NCBI GenBank assembly: GCA_030407005.1
Contig: JAUDYN010000004.1
Location: forward strand, 2,356,001 to 2,420,000
Reading direction: 5' to 3'
DNA length: 64,000 nucleotides
Origin: Desarmillaria ectypa
Lineage: Eukaryota > Basidiomycota > Agaricomycetes > Agaricales > Physalacriaceae
Of the stretch, positions 1 to 10,320 are shown one piece after another. Each line of letters starts with the position of its first letter. Within the stretch, counting starts at the first letter, position 1. The position numbers were made by a program, and so were the translations under genes. The notes under the pieces were generated by a model. It ran no database searches. It was not told where the DNA came from and worked only from the letters and a program-made list of their open reading frames with translations.

Positions 1-563
1 CTAAGAAACGTCACGCAATCAGTAACTCAAGCTTCAGATTGCGAGCGAGAATGAACGGGCTCACTGAAGTCGCAGAGCATACGCAACTGTCTCACGGACG
101 GTGAGGACACCCAAGAGTGCGTCTTCTTGTTCGACAAACGACGAGATATCGTACAACGCCTTCGGAACCAATTGGTGACCATTCAATGAGACCTTGCTAG
201 ATGGATGAACGTGCCATATACTAGTGAATGACAGGGAAGCTAACCGTCGCGGCGTCCATTGGTATCTTTCGAAACGCCATAAGGTCCAAGAGCGTGCTTT
301 TGCCTAAATGTGTAGTATTAGGATGTACTTGGCAAGTTGGAATGCAGCGTACCAGCGCCTGAAGGACCCTGTAGATCGAGGTGAGCCCGCCGTTACCCAT
401 TAACCGAGTACATTGCACGCACCATGACCGCCAGCATTTGACCCGCCTTGATATGCACGGAAACATCGTTAACAAGAAGCTTTCCATTGACAGCCTTGTA
501 AGATAGATGGTTAAAGAAGAGCACAGAGCCAGAAGCATTTAGCACAGGAAGATCAACATCCAT
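1..563 (-). CDS. ABCG-family (white/PDR-like) ABC transporter, 5' part only
   Basis: This is the N-terminal part of an ABC transporter of the G subfamily, which exports lipids or xenobiotics across a membrane. Four exons can be read (563..423, 368..353, 303..245, 192..65). The 64..1 intron ends exactly at the window edge, so the rest lies outside. The spliced protein starts MDVDLPVLNASG, continues with a short segment ending in IKAGQMLAVM, and then gives the Walker A motif GPSGAGKSTLLDLMA, split over exons 2 and 3. It is followed by SLNGHQL and FVEQEDALLGVLTVRETV, the Q-loop region typical of ABCG proteins (reverse order, nucleotide-binding domain before membrane domain). The 16-nt second exon is notable. 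The start at 563 is the first in-frame ATG before the conserved region; an upstream exon cannot be excluded. The substrate is unknown because the membrane half is missing. Confidence 0.82.
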
Positions 564-1411
564 GTTAGCAGGTGATGATGGTGGGGGTTAAAACGTTCAA
601 GTCGGGAAGGAGGAACAAGTATTTAAGTGAGCACTCAAGATCATTCCGAATTGAAAGGGGCGGACACTACACTGACATAAGAACACCGGATAAGTGCCCA
701 GCCCTTGATATGAATGCGACCTTGAAAAGGTTAAGATCGAAGAGAACCATCAACTTCCAAGCACGTTGCCTGTCCAATAGCACAGTATCACGGGATACGG
801 CATCACGGACTGAGAAAAAAAATACAGAAATCTTTTCAAGGAGTGCCCGGATAGATGGGTACAAGTTTCAATGCTGGCATCGGGGCTGTTCAGTGGGCGT
901 GAAATCCTGGAATTTGTCGGATTATCACGGGACAAAAATGCATCACATGCGTTGTAAATCACGTGATGCACCGACACTCAGTGTCTCACTCCGCCCGCTG
1001 AATAAAGTTTGCAAAGACTCTGTCAGCATCTGGCAGATGGGATCAATATTTGCCTTTCAGGAGACTCCAGAATATCCCGCCTGATGTTCCTTCCGCGTCC
1101 GCATCCTAGATTAGAAATTTTTCGACAACTATGAGCCGATGATGGGTCCAAAGGTCAGTATACAGACAAGATATAAGGGTCATACTGAGGTATATGTAGA
1201 AAGGAATAACCTTACAACCAACATGCAAACAACGCGCTTCACTGACTAGTAGACTTCAACGATGGAGGCAATAGTTTCCGAGACTTGAAACGCCGGAGAA
1301 GATGGATTTGATTGATTGATTTGACGACAATAAAACAGAGCGTGAAGCAAGGTAATGCGAGTGCGAGAGGATGCAAATGCAAGCGGAAAATCGAAAACAA
1401 GTCTACATAGC
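564..1411. other. Intergenic region between ABCG and CSN3 genes
   Basis: No gene is supported here. A 170-codon open frame on the plus strand (572-1084) has no recognisable domain or convincing splice structure. I read the stretch as the promoter of the ABCG gene plus the CSN3 3' flank. Confidence 0.5.
958..967. promoter_or_regulatory. Palindromic E-box (ATCACGTGAT)
   Basis: A perfect 10-bp palindrome with a CACGTG core lies about 395 bp upstream of the ABCG start codon. bHLH-type regulators bind such cores. Whether this copy is used is inference only. Confidence 0.3.
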
Positions 1412-2958
1412 TCAGGAAAACCCTATCTCCTCGGCCCAAGAAGAACCACCATGGCCAACTGTCATCCCAAATATTTCCTCTTCTCCGCCCATAGCCACTG
1501 ATGAAGACCAAGAAGAGTCTTGAGACTTGATTGCCTGGTGATGAAAACTTCAATATTTATCGGCTCCGAGGAGTACAAAAGGCAGATCACGGAACGTACT
1601 TTTGACAAAAAATCTTTGCTTTTGCCGGTATCTAGGTCTAGGATACCGAGTTCCCGACACTCCTGCTGGGCCCGTAAAAGAACCCTGTCAACTTGTTCCT
1701 TGGTGAAGGATTGCGGCGGGTCTGAGAATGTCACCGTCGTGTCGGACAGCGTAGCATGTATGTCGCCTTCCTCGATCTGTATCCCAGTCAACAAGAACGA
1801 GCCACAGCAGAAGGGAAAAGATCTCACCATACTGAGCACCAAATCTCGAACTTCTTCCTTGCTCTTTATTCCCACCTGTCTCCCAATTTCTCCTAAGCTC
1901 AGTGTAACATACGTCCGTGTGAGCTTCTTCAACGACCATCTCGGTGCCCTGGCCCATGCGCGGCTCAAAAGGCCTGTATTCTTCTCTGTCTGAAAGAGCG
2001 TCCGGTCTTTTTCTATTATTGACCGCATTTTTTCCACATTGCTTGGGTACGCCTCCACGAACGCGTGGTAGGGACTGTTCTTAAACGCTCGCAAGACCAC
2101 ATTATTCGTATACTTCGGCAGAGGTGATGTGCTCCCTTGCCGGATCAGCTGAACAAGCTTCATCTTCTTCAATGCCTCGACCTGCAGCGCGCTTGCTGCT
2201 CCGGGAGCAGTGATGCACACTTCAAAGTAATCCTCTGATTCTACCCAGCGACCGAGGGCGGCAAGACAGATACCACCGAGATAGTGATATATGAGATTGT
2301 CGATATAGCTAATATCGGGTGTCAGACTGGTCGCGATGTCGGTGATGTGATGATTAAGGAGAAGTGGAAGAGCATGGGTGAAGGACTGGGTTTGTGCACA
2401 GACAAGCAGGAAGCGGGCATGTATGGTGGTCAAATGGGCAGGTGATGGCGGGTAGCGCATTGCGAGGGCGCGAAGAGAACGCAATGATAGTCGGATATTC
2501 TGATAATGACTCGCCAGTCTCAGAATACCGGCAAATAGCATCACGACTGAACCACACATAAGCGACAGGAAATCAGATAGTACAGCGACATACCTCTCTC
2601 TGGTGCATGTCGCACCTGTTCTGGATTGAAGACTTCGCAGAAATGGTCGATGAAATCCCATGTCGGCGGTGTGGTCATTGTCTGTAGCCGTGCAGCTCTG
2701 TAACGTCGCTCAGCCTGGTCATACTCCGGAGAATATCAGAGTAACGTACAGAATATACAGAATACCAAGGCTGTTTTCTTTCGGATCCAACACGCTCAAT
2801 GGGTCCTGGCCTGAACTCAATGATCCCGATAGTATCAGATCCCGGGCATCCTTCGGGAGGCTATTCTTTATCGTTACATTGAGGGCCATAACATTATTGG
2901 AGGTTGTGATGTGGTGTAAAATGTTGTCCATCGAGGCAATCTCCGTCGAGGGTGCCAT
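1412..2958 (-). CDS. CSN3: COP9 signalosome complex subunit 3
   Basis: This is a PCI-domain subunit of the COP9 signalosome, which removes Nedd8 from cullin-RING ubiquitin ligases. Exons are 2958..2750, 2697..2594, 2546..1600 and 1534..1412, giving 460 residues (animal CSN3 is about 420). Features seen: an N-terminal helical part with the SLGILYIL block, the family pattern GICLAALGRWVESEDYF followed by ITAPGAAS, then LPKYTNNVVLRAFK and YHAFVEAY, and the winged-helix part LTRTYVTLSLGEIGRQVGI. The last exon is needed to give the acidic C-terminus ending WAEEIGFS; without the splice the frame gives an unrelated tail. The start is the first ATG of the conserved N-terminus. It is transcribed divergently from PYM with only 120 bp between the start codons. 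Confidence 0.93.
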
Positions 2959-3078
2959 TTTGCGTAACGAGGGCAATGAAAGAGAAAGGAAGAAATGAGG
3001 TGCTGCCCCTAACCCTACAAACACGCGGCACCGCTTCCACTGACTCCGTCACCTGCTTGCCATCTGACTTGAACCTCG
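2959..3078. promoter_or_regulatory. Compact bidirectional promoter CSN3/PYM
   Basis: 120 bp separate the divergent start codons of CSN3 (-) and PYM (+). Both promoters and both 5' UTRs must overlap here. No clear TATA box is visible. Confidence 0.5.
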
Positions 3079-3671
3079 ATGTCGCTCCCGTCGTTGAATC
3101 CAGAACAGACAGCTGCAGGCATCGCTGTCGACCCCCACACCCTCGAGCGCGTCATCCCGGAATCACGACGGCCAGATGGAACGTACGTCGTGCGGCACAT
3201 CGAGCTATCATCAGCACTAAATGACGACCTTCCAGGATCCGTAAGCAGATAAAAATTCGTCCTGGGTTCACTCCTCAGGAAGACGTGCGTCGGTTCAGAG
3301 GCACTAAGCAGGCTCAGATGGATGCCAATGTGCTGCCGAAGGGGCATATCGTCGGGTGGGCACCACCACCTTCAACTTCAAATTCTGGTGCAGGGCAAAA
3401 ACCATTGAGTAAGAGTGCAAAGAAGAACGCGAAGAGGAAGGAAAAGCGGGAAGAGAAGAAGAATGAGATTATCAAAGATAGCTGGGAGGATGATGATGAA
3501 GGGGAGACGACGAAGACCACGACGAAGACTACAGCGACAACCTCGTCTACTTCAAACTCACCCGGAGAGGCTACAGCGACGACTCCCGAGCCAGCACCGT
3601 CGACAACGGCGACGAAATCTACATCTATGGATGCCCTTACTTCGAAACTCGAGGAACTCGAGGTCAAATGA
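3079..3671 (+). CDS. PYM1: Partner of Y14 and Mago (PYM/WIBG), exon-junction complex recycling factor
   Basis: PYM binds the Mago-Y14 dimer and strips exon junction complexes from spliced mRNA in the cytoplasm. Two exons (3079..3182, 3236..3671) encode 179 residues. The N-terminal Mago-binding segment is clear: RVIPESRRPDGT spans the intron and continues IRKQIKIRPGFTPQEDV. It is followed by GHIVGWAPPP, a Lys/Arg/Glu helix (KNAKRKEKREEKKNE), a Thr/Ser/Pro-rich linker and a short leucine-rich C-terminal helix. Length and layout match the family. The start is the only ATG in frame before the conserved motif. Confidence 0.92.
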
Positions 3672-3774
3672 ATAATAATAAGTGTATAACAGCTATAAGG
3701 CGTGAGGGGGATGATACAGTGTAGATTATATGCTTCCACATTACATACTTCTTCTTGTCCAGGGTATAGATCTG

Positions 3775-4905
3775 CTATGTGACCCAGTCGATCTTCTCTA
3801 GCCCATCACCCGTTTCATGCAGAGGATTGGGAGAGGGGGTGGGGGGTATATGGACGTGCTGTCGTGATGGAGCAGACGGCGTTAGAGGTGGCTTGGGTCG
3901 GAGTTCCATAAATGTTAGTATGACCGCAACAAATCCGAACAGTGTTAGTACGGCGCGCCGTGTGTTATCCCATTTAACCTCTTCCACTACTGTCCGAAGG
4001 GTACTGATTTCGACAATAAACTTGTTCAACATTTCCTACGGCTACAGTTTAGTCTTTGCGACGAAACGGGGAGCAAAATCCCACCTCGACAGAAATGTCT
4101 TGCTGCTTGAACTGCTCCTTGACCTCGTTCTTCCTACTATCGAGCTCCATCTGGATCCTGAACTGGTATCAGCACCATCCAGCAACAAAGAGCGAGACGA
4201 CAGACTCGTGTTTGAGGAAGCCAAGGTCTTCCTTCATCTTGACATCTAATTTATCCACCTCCCTTCTCAGCACTGTACCGGATGACTTCATTGCAGCTAT
4301 GTCGTTCTTGGTGGTCATTGTGATCTCCGACCGGAGCTCAGAGAGAGCCGCGCGAAAAAGGTATGCTTGCTATCATTCACGTTTAGAAAGGCAACGCATC
4401 GCGAACGGCGACGTACATTGTCCAAGTCTTTAGCAGTCAAGCCCTCCCTTCTAACACGGCCAACGCGGTCAACGAGTAGGGCGCGAGTTGCACGCATGAG
4501 ACCCCGTGCTGTAGGCGTCGGAAATGTCTTCTCTAGGACCGTGAAGAACGCGTGCGTATGGAATGGTGGTTGGGAGTACACTGGACCGTTTGATTCGACT
4601 TTGGATGGCACGCTCGATGACTCGACTTGCAAAAGTGCCGAATCCATGGTCGGTGTTGTCGTCAGAGGTGGTGGTGGTGGCGGCTGTGACTTTGATGAGG
4701 GTAGGGAGTCCGATAACGAGTGTGGTAATTGAGCCGCTGGATCCTTCGGATGTGCTAGCGATATTGAACGGGCTCCATTGGGCATAGGCTGGGTCTCAGC
4801 TTCGCGGGTCACAAGAGGAATAATGGAAGTAGAAGATGAAGGGAGATGGTATACTTCAGTAGAAAGCGAGCGACACAAACGCGGAAACTGTCTAAGGATC
4901 ATCAT
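3775..4905 (-). CDS. Mitochondrial CCDC90/FMP32-family coiled-coil membrane protein (DUF1640)
   Basis: Homologues are inner mitochondrial membrane proteins (MCUR1/CCDC90 in animals, Fmp32 in yeast) tied to respiratory-complex assembly or calcium-uniporter regulation. Exons are 4905..4417, 4369..4206, 4157..4085 and 4035..3775 (328 residues). The N-terminus is Arg/Ser-rich and suits a mitochondrial presequence ([19 protein letters not shown]). A proline-rich linker precedes the conserved domain: [18 protein letters not shown], coiled coil with [27 protein letters not shown], and [14 protein letters not shown] single membrane segment ([18 protein letters not shown]) follows, with a short proline-rich tail. 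The [15 protein letters not shown] junction across intron 2 matches the family and fixes that splice. The exact role in this fungus is inferred from the family. Confidence 0.85.
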
Positions 4906-5177
4906 AGAGAGGAAGAGAGCGGAACAACGGGAAACACGTGGATCTTGTACTGTTATTGCCGGAAATCACCGGATTCGTTCAGTTAGAAGGAGAATACGTA
5001 TTCAAATAACTGAAGTCTAAAATCTACCATAAACGTACTTACGGTAAAGGGAGCAATCGAACAAGGCCGATACAAGGTACACTATCCAAAACACAATATA
5101 CAAGGCGATAGAGTAACCAGAAAGTGAAACAAATAATGATACCCATAAGTACTTGAGAGATTTGGCAGCCTTCAACT

Positions 5178-8100
5178 TTAATCTTTCATCTCGACATCCT
5201 CATCCACCAACAGCTCCCGCGCAAGCAAATCTTCCTGGTCTCGCTCCTTTTTCAACTTTTCTGCATCTTCCCACAGCTCAACCTGTCTAAGGATATTCTC
5301 CACCTCAGCGATGATGGCTCGGTGCGCATACACTTGCTGGGGATCATCTCCTGCACCTTCCCAAAGGACAGCAAGATTGACCTCAATCTTCTGCGCAAGC
5401 TCACCCAGAGACAAAGCAAGACCATCTCCGATAACGGATGCAGCGTTCACCAGCCTCTCTATGATCACATCTGCGCCGTCTTCGAACAGGTCTTGCCTGA
5501 CTTCGGAGATGAAGTCGCGGAAAGAAGCCTAATGCATACAACAAGTCAGCATGTATGAAGACTTGCGCCAAAGACTGCATTGCATTGTACCTTTTGTCTC
5601 GCCACGCTTCCCGCGCCTCGCTCTTCCATTGCCCGGTCGTATCCGGGTGTGAGTTCCTCCTGTACATGCGGTGCGAGACACCTTGAAATCTCCTTCTGTT
5701 CATTCGCCATGGACTCAGACACTACGTCCATGCTCTTCTTCAGCGCAACCTTGGCTTCCTCTAAGCACAGTTCTCCCTGTATCTTTGTTCGGTCCTTCAG
5801 ACCAGGTGCAGCAGAATTTTCCACGTCCATGAGGACCTTCCGTATTGTCTGTAGAGTCGTCCTCTCAAATGACTCAAACAGATCTGTCTCGAAAAGCTTG
5901 CCCCACGAGGCCGCGATATTCTTCGTAAAGGGGGCTAGAAGTTCAACATTTAGGTCTCGACGGAAGGAGCCATGGCGGCGGAGAGCTATACTTTATCATC
6001 AGAGCTGTCTCGAGGGGATAGAATGACTATTGCTCACTCGCACGGTAGGTACCCCAATGCATTGAAGCTGCAAGTTCATCTGAAGTAATAACAGCGGCTG
6101 CTGAGGCCTGGGCAGCTCCGGTTCGACATTTGTCTTCTAAGCCTTCGCGGAACTTTTCCTTGAGGTTTTCAACATTGTCTTCAATCACTTTAGTGAAGTC
6201 CTGTCAATCATCCGTTAGAATGGACCTTCAGACAGTGATACGCCTCACTTTTACGAGCCTCGGTGTGATTCCTACAGCTTCTCTATAGGCGTCTGCTTTT
6301 GGAACCGTCTCCTTGATATTATATAGGCCACCCCCTAAGATGGCAGCATAAGGATCATCGTCATCGAGCTGGAATTGATCATCCTGATCTAGGTCCTCAT
6401 CCGTTGACTCCCATTTGGAGCGTAGAGCTTCTCGATCTGTAGCGGTCACACCGCTGATGCCATTCATGTACGTTTGAATGGACACGGAGAAAGTCTGGAG
6501 ATGAGCAAGAAAATTTCGGGCGCTTCGCTCACGAGAAGAGAGAGTCAAGGCGTGGCACCACTCTTGGAGTGCGGGGATACCAGTGTCCTCAACGTTAGAG
6601 AAGCATGCCGGGTCTCCGTCACCCTCTACTTGTTCTGCGCAAATAAAATGCAAGATTAACAAATTATACGAGTTTGTGTTGCATTAGACTCACTGGTCAA
6701 CCTGACGTAGTCTCGGCTGGAACAAGTGAAGACAGGCAGATCGATAGCATCATAATCTACAAAACGTGAGTACGCTGAATGAAGTCTCACATCTGTGAAG
6801 AGCGCATACCACGAATATTGACAGAGGGATTGAAGTTGTCTGGGTCACGTTCTTCAGCAGCGGCATCTGTAGAGGACATTGAGCGAAGGACATAGCCGAA
6901 GGACAGTAACTCACCATCAAGATCCTTAAGTCCAACACGGAAATCTTCTTTCAAGACATCGCGAGAGAACTAAGGCAAGTCAGAAAAGAACTCTGGTAAA
7001 ATTTGCAGTGAAGGAGGTACCTCGGATCGCTTCAAAGAACAAAACGCATTTTTCTCCTTCTGCAACTTCGCCAAATTCTTTTTCAACGTCGCAAGTCCGT
7101 CGTTCGCCACCTTCTTTTCTTTCTGAAGTTCAGACTTCAGAGTGCGCGCCTCTTTGATGCTAGATTTCGTCTCCTTGATCTTCGCCTTCAAACTTTCTTC
7201 TGTCTCTTGCTCCTGGGGTTCACCGTCATCCTCGGAATTTAAAGTATTGTTGTCTGAATCTTCCTCATCAGAACTCGGGTCGTTGCCACTATCGGAGCCG
7301 CTATCGCTGTCAGAATCTGAGTCAGGCTCGGAATCGTCGCTGTTGGAAGAGGAACTCTCGTCCTCTGCACTTCGGTGTCGCTTTGGAGACCCTTTCTTAC
7401 CACCGCGAGCATTCTTCCTCTTCTTACCAGCAGTGATTTTCTGCTTGGAGCTCAAACGAGGTACGAAGATTTTACCATCTTTGATGGCCTTCAGGTGCAC
7501 CTCGTATTCACCGACATATTGACGAAGGCTTTTGATTGCAGCCTTAACCTCTACACCAATATTTTCGAATGAGCACACAACTGGATGAGTAAGAAGGGTA
7601 CTGACCTTTAATCTGCTTTTCTGCGGTACCTTTCTTCTTGGCCCAATCCTTTGACTCAGATGTATTGTCATCGATCTTATCCTCGATAGCCACGAGATCG
7701 TCGTCGTCTTCTAAATGAAGAGCTCTGATGACTTCCGAACAAGAAATATCATCGCATTTGCTCGCTGCACATTGCCGTCACATGGCGACAAACGACAGCA
7801 GAAGGAATGACAAACCAATGAAGGTAATGGCATGATCATCATAGCTACGAAAAAGTTGAGAAGAGAAGGAGGGACGCGAAGGATCTGCCTTACTTTCCGT
7901 CTATCAAGGTGTACCGTTCCGCCCGCCAGTCAAACGGAGACATTGACTAAGTCAGATTACTTACCCACTATACGAGGCAAGAATGTTACTAAAATATGGC
8001 TCAGATATAATGAACAGACTCACTCATCAGTTGCATCTTGAACGCATCCCCCAGCAAGTCTAAATATGATCAGGACCTTTTCAACTTCCGCAAAAAGGAT

Positions 8101-9944
8101 AAAGCTTCACCTCGTGCTGTCTTGTCATCCACCGCTCTGGTAATCGGGGCCAAGATCCAAATGCACGCGCACGTTTTCATATAGTCTTTCGCTATATTGT
8201 TTCTCGCCGCATTGGCGTCAGCGACACCTACACTAAATCAGATGAAGTTTGGGGGGAAAATGAAATTCCCTTGCCTGGAAGATCCACCAAGACGGAGCCA
8301 GTCGACAGAGCCTTGGCGGCGCAACGAACATTCACCTGGCGAATAAGAGGCCAAAGAGCTGGTACATCCTTGATATCCGACCCCTTGTCACTGGATTTCT
8401 TCTTGGCAGTTTTATCTCCATCATTCTTGTTGGCGGCAGCCTGAATCTTTTCCATGATGGTTTCGCCCTTCTTCTCTTCTTTCTCTACATTCGCCTTGTC
8501 CTTCTTATTTTTTTTATTCTTCTTGCCGCGACTCTGGTCCTTCGAATCGATGTACTTGGCGATTTCGGCAGCAAATTCTTTGGAGTTCCTGGCGACAATT
8601 TTCTTGGTATCTCCCAGTATCGCTGCGATTTCTACGGGTTACCAAAAAGTAAGTGCATCTCTCGACCATTGAGACCGAACAACATACTAGGATCACGAGC
8701 GATAATTTCCTCATGTGTCATTCTCACCAGACTCTCTTGAGAGATTGTTGGGTAGACGGCATGCACCTCGACTTGGGGTAAGTAAAGTACGGAAGCCAGT
8801 CAAACACAACTCGTACCTTTTGCCACGCAACGCCGGCATCGCTTTTCAAGTCGGTGCTACGTTTGATGGTCCCATCTTCGTTGACAAGGTCTTGAAGAAG
8901 GACGGATAATTCTTCTTTCCATTCAGCTGCCGTTAGAAAGGAAACGTCGGCATCTATAGTCTGTTTGTCGTGATACGCAATTTCGGTCACGACGGCGGTA
9001 CATGCTGCGGGATCCAGGGTCAGCTTGGAAGTTAACGGCTGGAAGTGGTATGCCTACCTCGCATTCCACTGGTGGGAACGATGTTGTCTGTACACGAAAA
9101 ATGTGAGGACTAGCGGCAATTCTAGAATACGTGCGTACCGTCCAGGATGGCATTGAGAATGGACGACTTGCCAGCTCCCGTAGCTAATGAGAAAAATTAG
9201 TATTTATGTCTAGAAGGATGACGAAGATGACCTGCCTCCGCATATGGCGATGAGAGTCTTGGGAGCCGTTTGTCCTCGGAGACTAGAAGTGAGATAATAA
9301 GAGATCACGATGCGGAAAGCGTTGCGGCGCACTTCTCAAGCTCACGATACCAAACATCCTGTCGTAGTTTGCTACCCAGTTGTAACTTCTCTAACTTCTG
9401 CTGAATGCTCCTCACCATCCCCAAGCCTTCTTGGAGTGCGCCTTCCGGGCTATAGGGGATGTCACTCGCCGAATTGTAAACAGAATACAGCATCGCCGGC
9501 CGCTGGGCCTCAGACAGCGAGGAAGATGAGCCCAATAGCACGTCTTGATGCATCTCTGGCTCAGCTTTGAGGGTGCCGATGCTTGAAGATGCGCTTTCTT
9601 GGACGTACAAAGGAACAGGGAGACCGCGTTCTTGGAACTTTATACGTGCGCGTCACGTCAGTGGTACGTAACACGTTAAGACAAAAAAAGGACCACATAC
9701 AACCTGCGCAACGTTGTCGGTAGTACCTGGTTCTGGTTTGACGCCATCCGATACTATGGCAGAAGGATAGGCATTGATAGAAGATATCAGAGGGTTAGGC
9801 ATCGTGAATTCTTGAGGCTCGGGCTTAATAACCACAGCCTTGATGGGGAAAAATCAAGGACAGAACAGGCAGAGACGCGACGCGACGCACATTGGTTCTC
9901 AGAGACATGCCCCGATTTTCTTTGGAGCTCATTGGCGTCAGCAT
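5178..9944 (-). CDS. Large dynamin-like GTPase related to nuclear GTPase SLIP-GC
   Basis: A P-loop GTPase of the dynamin superfamily; the animal relative SLIP-GC (NUGGC) is a nuclear GTPase. Twenty-three exons give 1204 residues: 9944..9891, 9838..9704, 9637..9309, 9282..9236, 9183..9139, 9087..9058, 9004..8817, 8766..8688, 8631..8275, 8227..8111, 8059..8024, 7967..7965, 7900..7894, 7844..7816, 7764..7606, 7550..7021, 6969..6915, 6866..6810, 6756..6694, 6634..6249, 6200..6038, 5985..5591, 5528..5178. Motifs: G1 GATGAGKSS, G2 region VPTSGMRACTAVV, G3 LVDLPG, and SKCDD in the expected G4 region. A KKNKKNKKDK stretch sits before G3. The G domain is followed by an acidic Ser/Asp-rich, KKRK-containing insert (about 7200-7420) and a long helical stalk-like region ending in an acidic tail. 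Two introns need GC donors (after 9236 and 8275). The cellular role is not known. Confidence 0.85.
7965..7967 (-). other. Probable 3-nt microexon (TGG) of the dynamin-like GTPase
   Basis: The three bases lie between an acceptor (CGTATAG) and a strong donor (GTAAGT). Inclusion turns the local peptide from LMNGNYDD into LMMDGNYDD. The flanking introns are then 56 and 64 nt, normal for this window, instead of one of 123 nt. Confidence 0.5.
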
Positions 9945-10320
9945 GTTACCAACGATAAGGAGATGCGATGGAGGGAAAATTGGGGTTATGGTAATTAGAA
10001 GGGAAGAGCAGACGCGAAATGGCCTTTAAATGAGCGGTGCCACAAATATGCGCATATAACGCGTCAAACTCATGACATGATCTGTGGCACTCGTTGACCC
10101 GCCATCCGTATCACTAACCTGGAAAAAGGAGGGAAAGCTCACCTAGAGGGGGCCAGAAAATAATGTTGCAGGTGTTGGTAGAAAAGGATACTTAGATATT
10201 CTCAGGCTCATTTCGCATTGCCGTCATGTGATGTGAAAATAAGTCGGAACCGCTCTCACTGACTCGGTAATCGGAGACAGTCGGACCTTTACTAACAGAA
10301 TCCGTACGTCATAACTGGTA
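9945..10320. other. Intergenic, promoter of the dynamin-like GTPase
   Basis: No coding signal is seen. It holds the upstream region of the GTPase gene and the 3' flank of the next minus-strand gene. Confidence 0.5.

Noticed and set aside
572..1084. 170-codon plus-strand open frame
   Set aside because: Mixed composition, no domain, and no splice continuation; it overlaps the likely promoter of the ABCG gene.
3314..3739. 141-codon minus-strand frame rich in Val/Ser/Phe
   Set aside because: It is the antisense shadow of the Thr/Lys-rich PYM exon.
7142..7522. 126-codon plus-strand Ser-rich frame
   Set aside because: It is the complement of the acidic Ser/Asp-rich insert of the dynamin-like GTPase.
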